A stretch of 64,000 nucleotides of DNA, from assembly GCF_003674065.1 (NCBI RefSeq), contig NZ_RDBE01000001.1:581614-645613 (forward strand), in the 5' to 3' direction. This document shows, piece by piece, positions 1 to 7,893 of this stretch (the stretch's first letter is position 1; the number at the start of each line of letters is the position of its first letter). The translations under genes were made by a program, and so were the position numbers. The notes under the pieces were generated by a model. It did not search any database and had not been told where the DNA came from. It saw only the letters and a list, made by a program, of their open reading frames with translations. This DNA comes from Nocardioides mangrovicus (lineage in GTDB: Bacteria > Actinomycetota > Actinomycetes > Propionibacteriales > Nocardioidaceae).

Positions 1-2978
1 GCGACTTCGAGGCCGCACGACCGGCGCCCCGGCCCGGGCGGCCGCGCGGCGGCCGCCGTCGACCCAGCCCGCTGCTGATGACGGCGCTGGTGCTGGTGGT
101 GCTGTTCCTCCTGCTGTCGCTGTTCACCAGCATCTGGACCCAGAAGCTGTGGTTCCAGAGCATCGGCTTCGGGTCGGTCTACGGCCGGCTCCTGGCCACC
201 CGCATCGGGCTGTTCGTGGTCTTCGGGCTGGTCATGGCCCTCGTCGTCGGCGTGAACCTGTTCCTGGCCTTCCGGTTCCGCCCGCTGTTTCGCCCCAACA
301 CCCCCGACCAGGCCAACCTGGAGCGCTACCGCGAGGTGGTGACCCCGCTGCGGCGGGCGCTGCTGGTGGCGGTCGCGGCGGTGCTGGGCATCTTCGCCGG
401 CATCTCGGCCACCGGGCAGTGGCGCACCTACCTGCTGTGGCGCCACCGGCAGTTCTTCGGCCAGGAGGACCCCTACTTCCACCGCGATATCGGCTTCTAC
501 TTCTTCTCCCTGCCCTGGTTCCACTACCTGGTCGACTTCCTCACCACGGCCCTGGTGATCGGGCTGATGGCGGCCGTGCTGGTGCACTACCTCTACGGCG
601 GCATCCGGCTCACCGGTGGCCAGCGGTTCACCGGTGCGGCGCAGGTGCAGACCTCGGTGCTGCTGGGCCTGCTGCTGCTGCTGAAGTCCGGCGACTACTA
701 CCTCGACCGGTTCGACCTGACCACCAACCAGGGCAGCCTGATCACCGGCATGACCTACGCCCGCGACCACGCGGTGCTGCCCTCGAAGAACATCTTGATG
801 TTCATCGCGCTGATCTGCGCGCTGCTGCTCTTCGCCAACGTCTTCCGTCGCACGTGGCTGCTGCCCGGCGTCGGCATCGCGCTGCTCGCGCTCTCCTCGA
901 TCCTGCTCGGGGTCATCTGGCCGACCGTGGTGCAGAAGCTGCAGGTCAACCCGTCGGTGGCGGACAAGGAGGCGCCCTACATCCAGCGCAACATCACCGC
1001 CACCCGCGCCGCCTACGACGTAGGCGACTCCAAGGTCACGCAGTACGACGCGTCCTCGACGCTGACCAACGACAAGCTCGCCGAGGACACCGCCTCGCTG
1101 CCCGGCATCCGGCTGGTCGACCCGCAGGTGGTGCGCCCGACCTTCGAGCAGCTGCAGCAGATCCGCGGCTACTACTCGGTGCCGAACGTCCTCGACGTCG
1201 ACCGCTACGACGTCAACGACCGCGAGCGCGACGTCGTCGTCGCCGCCCGCGAGCTCAACATCAACGGCCTGCCCGACGCCCAGAAGAACTGGACCAACGA
1301 GCACACCGTCTACACGCACGGCTACGGGATGATCGCGGCCTACGGCAACCAGCAGAACGCCGACGACAAGCCGGTCACCGACAACCAGGGCAACCCGGTC
1401 TTCGCCGAGTACGACCTGCCGCCCAAGGGCCAGCTGGGCAAGTACGTGCCGCAGATCTACTACGGCGAGCAGAGCCCGACGTACTCGATCGTCGGCAAGC
1501 CCGAGGGCACGAAGTCCGTCGAGCTCGACACCCCCGACGCCAACGGCTCGGGCAACTCGCGCACCAACACCTACGACGGTCCCGGCGTCTCGATCGGCTC
1601 CACCTTCCACAAGCTGCTCTACGCCATGAAATTCGGCGACACCAACATCCTGCTCTCCAGTCGGGTCAACTCGGCCTCGAAGATCCTCTACGACCGCTCC
1701 CCGCGCGAGCGGGTGCAGAAGGTCGCCCCCTGGCTGACGGTGGACTCCGACGCGCTGCCGTCGGTGGTCAACGGTCGCATCGTGTGGATCCTCGACGGCT
1801 ACACCACCAGCGACAAGTACCCGCTCTCGGAGTCGCGCTCGCTCAAGGAGATGGTCGACGACCGGCTGAACCCACGCTCGGCGTTCGCCACGCTGCCGAC
1901 CGACCACATCAACTACATGCGCAACGCGGTCAAGGCCACCGTCGACGCCTACACCGGCAAGGTCACGCTCTACGCCTGGGACGAGTCCGACCCGCTGCTC
2001 AAGGCCTGGGAGGGCGTCTTCCCCGGTGTGGTGAAGCCGAAGAGCTCCATCCCGCAAGCGCTGCTGGCGCACATGCGCTACCCCGAGGACCTCTACAAGG
2101 TGCAGCGCAACATCCTGGCCGACTACCACGTGACCAACCCGCGCACCTTCTACGGCGGCTCGGACAAGTGGGAGGTCCCGCAGGACCCCGAGGTCGACAG
2201 CCTCAAGCAGCCGCCCTACCGGCTCTCGGTCGCCGCCAGCAGCAGCGAGAAGGCGCAGCCGGTGTTCTCGCTGACCAGCGTCTACGTGCCCACGAAACGG
2301 CAGAACCTCGCCGCCTTCATGTCGGTCGGCTCCGATCCCACCGATCCATCGACGTACGGCAAGATCTCGCTGCTGCGACTACCCGACGACAAACAGATTG
2401 CCGGGCCATCGCAGATCGCGAACCAGTTCAGCTCCAACGACTCGATCGCCGCGCAGCTGCTGCCGTTCACGCAGCAGAAGGCGGTCCTGCGCTACGGCAA
2501 CCTGCTCACCTTGCCCGTCGGCGGGGGACTGCTCTACGTGCAGCCGCTCTACACGCTGCGCACCGGCGGCGGCGCCTCCTATCCACAGCTGCGCTTCGTG
2601 CTGGTCTCCTTCGGCAAGAACGTCGGCATCGGCGCCACCCTCGACGAGGCGCTCAACAGCGTCCTGGGCGGCAGCTCCGGCTCCGGGACCTCCGGTACCT
2701 CGGGTACCAGCGGTAGCTCCGGCAGTACCGGATCAGGTACCACCGGGACGCTGAACGGGCAGGCGCTAGCCCTGCTGCAGCAGGCCAACGCCAAGTTCAC
2801 CGACGCCCAGAAGGCCCTGAAGGCCGGCGACCCGGTGACCTACGCCCAGGACATCGAGGCCGCCCGCAAGCTGATCGAGCAGGCCGTGGCCGCCTCGAAG
2901 AAGACGGCGAGCAGCAGCCCGTCCGCCTCCCCGTCGGCGTCCGCGTCCGCCTCGCCCAGCGCCAAGCCGAGCAGCTGA
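1..2978 (+). CDS. UPF0182 family large membrane protein (5' end outside window)
   Basis: Large integral membrane protein of the actinobacterial UPF0182 (COG1615) family; molecular function unknown. The first ATG in the window is at 78 (966 aa from there), but the frame is open back to base 3 and encodes an Arg/Pro-rich stretch typical of the family's cytoplasmic N-terminus, so the true start is probably just outside the window. About seven hydrophobic segments lie in the first 290 residues after the ATG, followed by a large hydrophilic, presumably extracytoplasmic domain. A Gly/Ser/Thr linker (about residues 863-895) and a Ser/Ala/Pro-rich tail close the protein. It converges on the PaaX gene 18 bp downstream. 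Family assignment is firm, role is not known. Confidence 0.9.
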   Translation, partial: DFEAARPAPRPGRPRGGRRRPSPLLMTALVLVVLFLLLSLFTSIWTQKLWFQSIGFGSVYGRLLATRIGLFVVFGLVMALVVGVNLFLAFRFRPLFRPNTPDQANLERYREVVTPLRRALLVAVAAVLGIFAGISATGQWRTYLLWRHRQFFGQEDPYFHRDIGFYFFSLPWFHYLVDFLTTALVIGLMAAVLVHYLYGGIRLTGGQRFTGAAQVQTSVLLGLLLLLKSGDYYLDRFDLTTNQGSLITGMTYARDHAVLPSKNILMFIALICALLLFANVFRRTWLLPGVGIALLALSSILLGVIWPTVVQKLQVNPSVADKEAPYIQRNITATRAAYDVGDSKVTQYDASSTLTNDKLAEDTASLPGIRLVDPQVVRPTFEQLQQIRGYYSVPNVLDVDRYDVNDRERDVVVAARELNINGLPDAQKNWTNEHTVYTHGYGMIAAYGNQQNADDKPVTDNQGNPVFAEYDLPPKGQLGKYVPQIYYGEQSPTYSIVGKPEGTKSVELDTPDANGSGNSRTNTYDGPGVSIGSTFHKLLYAMKFGDTNILLSSRVNSASKILYDRSPRERVQKVAPWLTVDSDALPSVVNGRIVWILDGYTTSDKYPLSESRSLKEMVDDRLNPRSAFATLPTDHINYMRNAVKATVDAYTGKVTLYAWDESDPLLKAWEGVFPGVVKPKSSIPQALLAHMRYPEDLYKVQRNILADYHVTNPRTFYGGSDKWEVPQDPEVDSLKQPPYRLSVAASSSEKAQPVFSLTSVYVPTKRQNLAAFMSVGSDPTDPSTYGKISLLRLPDDKQIAGPSQIANQFSSNDSIAAQLLPFTQQKAVLRYGNLLTLPVGGGLLYVQPLYTLRTGGGASYPQLRFVLVSFGKNVGIGATLDEALNSVLGGSSGSGTSGTSGTSGSSGSTGSGTTGTLNGQALALLQQANAKFTDAQKALKAGDPVTYAQDIEAARKLIEQAVAASKKTASSSPSASPSASASASPSAKPSS

Positions 2979-2996
2979 GCGAGCCGGCCCCGACGC

Positions 2997-3854
2997 TCAG
3001 CTGCGGCCGGAGGCCTCGGCCTGCAGCCGCTCCCACTCCTGCTGCGCCCGGCGGTGCCAGCGGGTGTGGCGGTCGTGGAACAGCGCGGTGGCGCGCGGCC
3101 CCGGCCAGGCGTGGTCGAGCAGCTCGCGCGGGAGGTCGGGATCGAGGAACGGGAACCGGCGCCACTCCTGGACCAGCTCCACCTGGGCCGTGAACGCCTC
3201 GGCCGCCGACGTCACCCGCCGGTCCTCGAAGGCCTCGAGGAACTCCAGGTACCGCTTCTCCACGTCGCCGAGGTCCCAGGCCGTCTCGACGAGCCGACTC
3301 TCGTCGCCGATGCCGGCGCTGGGGCCGATCCACGCCAGCGACTGGTCCTCCAGGCCGAGCTCGGCGACCGTCTCGTTGACCTCGTCGATCCGGCCGGGGT
3401 CGGGGGAGACCCACAGGCCCGAGGACGGTGAGCCGAGCCCGAGCCAGGTCAGCCGGGTGCGCAGCCGGTGACGCAGCCGGCGCTGGCTCTCGGGGATGGA
3501 GACGGTCAGGACGAGCCAGCGGCCGTCCCAGGCGTGCGAGGCGCGCATGAACCCGTAGATCCGCCGGGCGCCCTCCTCGAGCAGGGTGGTGCCGTGCGGC
3601 GTCAGGACCCACGCCGTACGCCGGCCGTGGCGCTGCGAGGTCAGCAGCCCCTCGCCGCTGGAGCGGGCCAACGCCTGCCGGGCGGCGCGCTCCTCGATCT
3701 CGAGGCGGCCCAGGGCGTCGAGCACCGTGGCCGTCCACACCGGCTCGGCCCGGGGGAGCGCGAACTCGCCCAGGACCGTGAGCAGCAACGAGCGCGCGCT
3801 GGCCGATCCGACCTCGCGCCGTCGGCTCAGCGCAGGCACCTGCTCCTCGGACAC
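2997..3854 (-). CDS. PaaX-family transcriptional regulator
   Basis: A 285-aa protein with the PaaX layout: an N-terminal winged-helix segment (about residues 18-95, with ERAARQALARSS and a basic GRRTAW wing), a central PaaX domain containing WDGRWLVLTVSIPE, and a C-terminal domain ending in a conserved FLDPDLPRELL segment. PaaX proteins repress phenylacetate genes in Proteobacteria; many actinobacterial members have other or unknown targets. No phenylacetate genes are present here. It lies downstream of the old-yellow-enzyme gene on the same strand, separated by a GC-rich hairpin, so it is probably transcribed separately. Confidence 0.88.
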   Translation of the reverse strand: MSEEQVPALSRRREVGSASARSLLLTVLGEFALPRAEPVWTATVLDALGRLEIEERAARQALARSSGEGLLTSQRHGRRTAWVLTPHGTTLLEEGARRIYGFMRASHAWDGRWLVLTVSIPESQRRLRHRLRTRLTWLGLGSPSSGLWVSPDPGRIDEVNETVAELGLEDQSLAWIGPSAGIGDESRLVETAWDLGDVEKRYLEFLEAFEDRRVTSAAEAFTAQVELVQEWRRFPFLDPDLPRELLDHAWPGPRATALFHDRHTRWHRRAQQEWERLQAEASGRS

Positions 3855-3902
3855 CCGCTGCCCTCCCTGGCTCGTGTGGGGTGCCGGCCACGTGGGCCGG
3901 CC

Positions 3903-3933
3903 CCGGCGCCGCCAGTTTCGCAGACGGCGCCGG
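3903..3933 (-). terminator. GC-rich hairpin after the alkene reductase gene
   Basis: Arms CCGGCGCCG (3903-3911) and CGGCGCCGG (3925-3933) form a perfect 9-bp stem around a 13-nt loop. It lies just past the stop codon of the minus-strand reductase and upstream of paaX. There is no clear U tract, so it may act as an actinobacterial-type hairpin terminator. Confidence 0.45.
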
Positions 3934-3939
3934 CCCGGC

Positions 3940-5010
3940 TCACAGCGTCGGGTAGTCGGTGTAGCCCTCCGCGCCGCCGCCGTAGAAGGTGTCGGGGTTG
4001 GGCTCGTTGAGCTCGGCGCCGGTGCGCCACCGCTCGGCCAGGTCGGGGTTGGCCAGGAACTCCCGGCCGACCGCGACGACGTCGGCCAGGTCGGCCTCCA
4101 GCAGCTTCTCGACGTCGGCCAGCTCGGTCACCGAGGAGAATCCGGAGTTGATCACCAGCGGGCCGCCGAAGCGCTGCCGCAGGTCGGCCACCAGGTCGCT
4201 GCCGGGCTCGGCCAGGATGCTGAGGTAGGCCAGGCCCAGGTCGGCGATGCCGTCGACCAGCGTCTCGTAGGTGGCGCGGGTCTGCGCCTCGTCCTCCTCC
4301 AGCACACCCTGGATGTTGTGGGCCGGCGAGATGCGCACGCCCACCCGGTCGGCGCCGATCTCGGCCGCGACGGCGCGGACGACGTCGATGGTCAGCTTGG
4401 CGCGAGCCTGCGGCGAGCCGCCGTAGACGTCGGTGCGCTGGTTGCTCGACGGCGCCAGGAACTGGTGGAGCAGGTAGCCGTTCGCGGAGTGCACCTCCAC
4501 CCCGTCGAGCCCGGCGTCGACGGCGTTGCGCGAGGCGGTCACGAACTCCTCGACGATGCCGGGGACCTCCTCGGTGGCCAGTTCGCGCGGCAGCGTCATC
4601 TCGTAGGTGCCGCTGGCGGTGACCATCTCGCCGGGTGCCTGCAGCGCGCTGGGGGCCACGGTCTCCAGACCGTCCTTGTTATCCGGGTGGGCGATGCGCC
4701 CGACGTGCATCAGCTGGGCCACGACGTACCCGCCACCGGCGTGCACCGCGTCGGCCACCTTGGCCCAGCCGGCCAGCTGCTCGGGGCTGTGGAAGCCGGG
4801 GGTGTCGAGGTATCCCTGACCCACGGCGCTGGGCTGGGACCCCTCGGTGATGATCAGGCCCGCGCCGGCGCGCTGCCCGTAGTAGGTGGCGTTGAGGTCG
4901 CCGGGCACGGTGCCCTTCGCGCGGTTGCGCGTCAGCGGCGCCATGACGAAGCGCTGGGGCAGGTCCCAGCGACCGATGCGGACGGGCTCGAAGGCACGGG
5001 AGGAAGTCAT
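3940..5010 (-). CDS. Old-yellow-enzyme alkene reductase (NemA type)
   Basis: FMN-dependent ene-reductase of 356 aa that would reduce activated C=C bonds of enones, maleimides or nitro compounds with NAD(P)H. The TIM-barrel signatures are present: MAPLTRNRA near residue 23, a His-x-x-Asn substrate-binding pair in EVHSANGYLLHQFL, RTDVYGGS, and the C-terminal FMN phosphate-binding AVGREFLANPDL. I chose the ATG at 5010 because homologues begin a few residues before this conserved FEPVRIG segment; an in-frame upstream start at 5070 would add 20 atypical residues. No strong ribosome binding site is seen for either. It diverges from tRNA-fMet. Confidence 0.88.
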   Translation of the reverse strand: MTSSRAFEPVRIGRWDLPQRFVMAPLTRNRAKGTVPGDLNATYYGQRAGAGLIITEGSQPSAVGQGYLDTPGFHSPEQLAGWAKVADAVHAGGGYVVAQLMHVGRIAHPDNKDGLETVAPSALQAPGEMVTASGTYEMTLPRELATEEVPGIVEEFVTASRNAVDAGLDGVEVHSANGYLLHQFLAPSSNQRTDVYGGSPQARAKLTIDVVRAVAAEIGADRVGVRISPAHNIQGVLEEDEAQTRATYETLVDGIADLGLAYLSILAEPGSDLVADLRQRFGGPLVINSGFSSVTELADVEKLLEADLADVVAVGREFLANPDLAERWRTGAELNEPNPDTFYGGGAEGYTDYPTL

Positions 5011-5127
5011 GTGAAGGTTCAACCAGCCGCGACGCCGCAGATTCCGGATGTGGCGCGAGACCCAGGTCACTCCCGCCTGCTCGATTTGAAAGGCGTCCGG
5101 CCGATCCCGTAACCTTCAGTTCACCGA

Positions 5128-5201
5128 CGCGGGGTGGAGCAGCTCGGTAGCTCGCTGGGCTCATAACCCAGAGGTCGCAGGTTCAAATCCTGCCCCCGCT
5201 A
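5128..5201 (+). tRNA. tRNA-fMet(CAT), initiator
   Basis: A 74-nt cloverleaf without encoded CCA. The acceptor stem GCGGGG/CCCCGC has an unpaired C1-U72 position and A73 discriminator, and the anticodon stem CTGGG-CTCATAA-CCCAG has the three stacked G-C pairs beside the loop. Both are hallmarks of initiator tRNA. The T arm is GCAGG-TTCAAAT-CCTGC. Its 3' half is the integration site of the downstream element; the 3' end now present was probably supplied by the element on integration and keeps the gene functional. Confidence 0.96.
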
Positions 5202-5202
5202 C
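5168..5202 (+). repeat. attL: 35-bp direct repeat within tRNA-fMet 3' end
   Basis: Covers the 3' side of the anticodon stem, variable loop, T arm and acceptor 3' strand. It is identical to 20172-20206; the flanking bases differ on both sides (A5166-C5167 versus A20170-T20171 on the left, T5203 versus G20207 on the right). The intact tRNA is on this side, as expected when an element restores the tRNA end. Confidence 0.88.
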
Positions 5203-5207
5203 TCGTC

Positions 5208-5238
5208 AGGGCCGTGGATCCAGTGGATCCACGGCCCT
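5208..5238 (+). terminator. Terminator hairpin after tRNA-fMet (element-borne)
   Basis: A perfect 14-bp stem (5208-5221 with 5225-5238) around a 3-nt loop, followed by GTTTG. It lies 6 bp past the 35-bp repeat, inside the element, so the element seems to have brought a replacement terminator for the tRNA. The presumed original terminator is at 20213-20243. Confidence 0.65.
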
Positions 5239-5388
5239 GTTTGACTCGGTGATTTGATCATGTGGGCAGAAAGTGCTCCTTTCCCAGCCACCACCGTCGC
5301 GCTGGATCGTCCGAACTCTTTGACGCCGGGACGGCACCGCAGGCCGGCCTGTGAACAGGCGAGAGAGACTGACCCCTACAACCTGTGG

Positions 5389-6111
5389 ATGATCACCACC
5401 ACCGCCGAGGCGCTGGCTGCCTCGCTGCCCGACAGTTCCGGTCTCGACCTCCCCGACGGGCTCACCGTCGACGACGCACTTCGGATCGCTGAAGCGGTCG
5501 CTTCCACGCTGGCTGCCTCGACCCGGCACGTTTACGGGCACGGCTGGCGGCAGTGGGAGCGCTGGTGCTCGACCAGGCAGACCTCGGCACTGCCCGCAAG
5601 CCCGGCGATGATCTGCGCCTACCTCACCGAGCGGGCCAGTCAGGGCGCCCTGGTTCCCACCCTCGACTTGGCGATCGGCGCCATCTCATATGCCCACCGC
5701 AGTCGAGGCCCCGACGACCCCACCCTGTCTGAGGCCGTGCGCCAGGTACGACGTGGACTGCGACGCATCATCGGAACGGCACCCCGCCGACAGGCCCGGC
5801 CCCTGGATACCAATGACATCCGTCAGATCCTCGGACCCATCGACCGCGCCACCGCGAAGGGTGCCCGCGACGCCGCGATCATCCTGCTCGGCTTCGCCTC
5901 CGCGCTGCGGGTCTCCGAGCTCGTCGGCCTCACCCTGGCCGACGTCGAGCACAAGCCCGCCGGGCACGCCACCACCGCCGCCCTCGCCGGGGTCAGCCTC
6001 GACCGCATCGCGATGCAGACCCGGCACAAACGACTCTCCACCCTCCTCGAGCGCTACATCCGCCCCGCCCAAGCCCTCGACCACACCAGCAGCGGCGCCA
6101 TCGGACTGTAG
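5389..6111 (+). pseudogene. Tyrosine recombinase/integrase with internal in-frame deletion
   Basis: 240 aa from the ATG at 5389 (a TTG at 5254 would extend it, without family support). Residues 35-130 resemble the core-binding domain and 140-189 the start of the catalytic domain, with the first catalytic arginine R174 in ALRVSEL. After LADVEHKPAG (residue about 191) the sequence jumps to GHATTAALAGVSLDRIAMQ, which in related integrases directly follows the box-II HSLRA. The stretch with the beta-strand lysine and the HxxR motif, some 90-100 residues, is therefore missing. H213 and the nucleophile Y223 (RHKRLSTLLERYI) remain. Without K and HxxR it should not catalyse recombination. The reading frame is intact, so it may still be expressed. 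Confidence 0.8.
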
Positions 6112-6190
6112 GAAGGCCGACTGCAGGCCTGGCTGTGGTCGACTGGTGCATTGGCGGCGGGATGACGCGCCTGCCTCTGGGTTTCGGCGC

Positions 6191-7753
6191 CTATCGGCGG
6201 ACCACCTCGGCCGCCAACACCCAGCAGTGGCGGTGCTCGGGAGCGACCGGAGAGGCGCGCTCGAGGCACGTCACGACCCGACCAACCCCCATCGATCGAC
6301 AGCGGGGAACACGTGCCGCCGGCGTCATGCGTGTGACCACGTCATGCGCGATAGCACTGCGGTTTGGGCCCGGCCGGCCCCCAGTGTCCTTGTGCGCGTT
6401 GAGCCGGGTCGAGCTAGTGGCTCGCGGGAACTTCTTGCCGCAGCGAGGGCAGTACACCGTGTAGGGCATCGGCCTGCGTGAGCTGCCGTAGGGCCGGCTG
6501 GCTGTGTGGTTGCCCCGGAAGACGCCGGTCCGGTCGGCGTCGCCTGACTTGGCGAGCGTGACTTCGAACTTCGGCTCAAATTTCGCGTCGAGGACCTCGA
6601 GGGCGTTGATGTTGTAGTGCAGAAGCGATTTCAACCCCGGTCCGGAGCGCCTGCCGCCTGTCCGGTCGTACACATACAGGTACTCCTGCCCGACTCCATC
6701 AGACGGCCGGACCTTGAACGTCAGGGAGTACGGCTCGACGATCCTTGGGACGCCCTGGTAAGTCATCGCCATCAGCTTGCGGTCCGCACCGGCCTCGAGG
6801 ATCAAGTTGCGCAGGCGCGAGGGGTAGAAGGCGGCCTCGCCGCCTCGGTAGCCCGAGATGGGGAGGAACAGGTCCGAGATGCCCTCGCGCAGCTTGGTGA
6901 CGGCGTCGTCGAAGGACAGTCGGGCCGCCGATGGGACGAGGATCTTGCCCCAGAATCCGCGGAACAGATCAAGGGGAAGGTCTAATAGCAGCGACCGCGC
7001 TGCGGACGGGCTGCGGCTGAACAGCGTCTTCCGGAAGAAGGGTTCAAGGATCGCTGCTCGGTCGACCTCGATTTCAGTGGTGATGAACGCGCCGTAGACA
7101 AGATCGAAGAGGTTGTAGCAGCACCGGCGCTGCAGCAAGCACTTCATCTTGTCTGCCAGCGCCTCCTCGATCGCGACGCATCTCAGAGTCACGGCGCACG
7201 CGTCGGCATCTGAGTACGGGTGGATGAGCCGGCGTTCCTGGGCTGGGAGGTGCAGACGGTCGTATTCGGTCATGTCGACTCGCAACGACAAGGTGATGTG
7301 GTCCTTCTCGCCGATGAGGTCCTTGAAGTAGAGCCGGTACTTGTACACGTGCCGCGAGCGGTCGATCTGCTGCTCAGCGGAGAGGCGGTTCCGGTCGATA
7401 TCGAAGTCGATGCCGGCGCCTCCTCTCGCGTACTCACAGACGAGGTTGAGTTGGTCGAGGACAGCGTCCGGGTCAAGCTCGTGCGGAGTAGAGAAGTCGA
7501 GGTCGTCGGAAAACCGGGTCATCGGCAAGTAGCCCTTGCGCAGGGCATTGCCGCCCTTGAGGACCGCGGTCTTGTTTAGGTTCGACTGTGAGAAGAAGCC
7601 GCTAATGATCCATCCAAAGACGTAGTCGCACTGGATGTCTGCCTCGTTCAGGTCGAATGCAGTGGCTCGTGGTGCTCTCCGACCTCTGCGTCGAGGCTGG
7701 TCTGAGCCCGGACGAGGCTCGGGTCCACGCGCGGCTGAGATTGGCCGCGGCAC
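6191..7753 (-). pseudogene. AbiEii/AbiGii-type nucleotidyltransferase toxin with WYL-like region and zinc knuckle, 5' truncated
   Basis: Open frame of 520 aa. Recognisable homology starts at about residue 33 (FDLNEADIQCDYVFGWII) and includes the nucleotidyltransferase motifs LKGGNALRKGY (about 65-75) and RFSDDLDF (80-87, acidic pair D84/D86), as in type IV toxin-antitoxin toxins. Residues about 320-400 (MAMTYQGVPRIVEPYSLTF, then ALEVLDAKFEPKFEV) resemble a WYL-like domain. C435-C438-H454 in YCPRCGKKF...LNAHKD looks like a zinc knuckle. The first 32 codons are antisense to a TetR fragment and are not toxin sequence, so the native 5' end and any upstream AbiEi antitoxin are lost. The last 55 or so residues look like read-through. 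Expression is doubtful. Confidence 0.7.
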
Positions 7754-7878
7754 GTGGGCTGCTGCTCGATCTCGCTGCGACAGCCGATCGGACGGGTGTG
7801 GACGCCGCGGCCGATCTGCTGATGGACATGACGCGGAGGCAGGTGGCCCTCACGGTCATGCCCGCGGGGTCTGAGTAG
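7657..7878 (+). pseudogene. C-terminal fragment of a TetR-family regulator
   Basis: 73 codons ending at 7878 read as the end of a TetR ligand-binding domain: the segment ARGLLLDLAATADRTGVDAA matches the common closing GRGLLLDLLATGD helix of many actinobacterial TetR proteins. There is no DNA-binding domain; immediately upstream (7655-7660) the sequence changes to the antisense of the AbiEii-like gene, marking a rearrangement junction. It lies tail-to-tail with the xanthine-dehydrogenase-type operon and may have been its regulator. Confidence 0.6.
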
Positions 7879-7893
7879 GCGCGTCGACCAGGC

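Noticed and set aside
149-2716. Long +1-frame open reading frame over the UPF0182 gene
   Set aside because: Arg/Pro/Ala-rich translation without family resemblance; a GC-driven shadow of the real frame.
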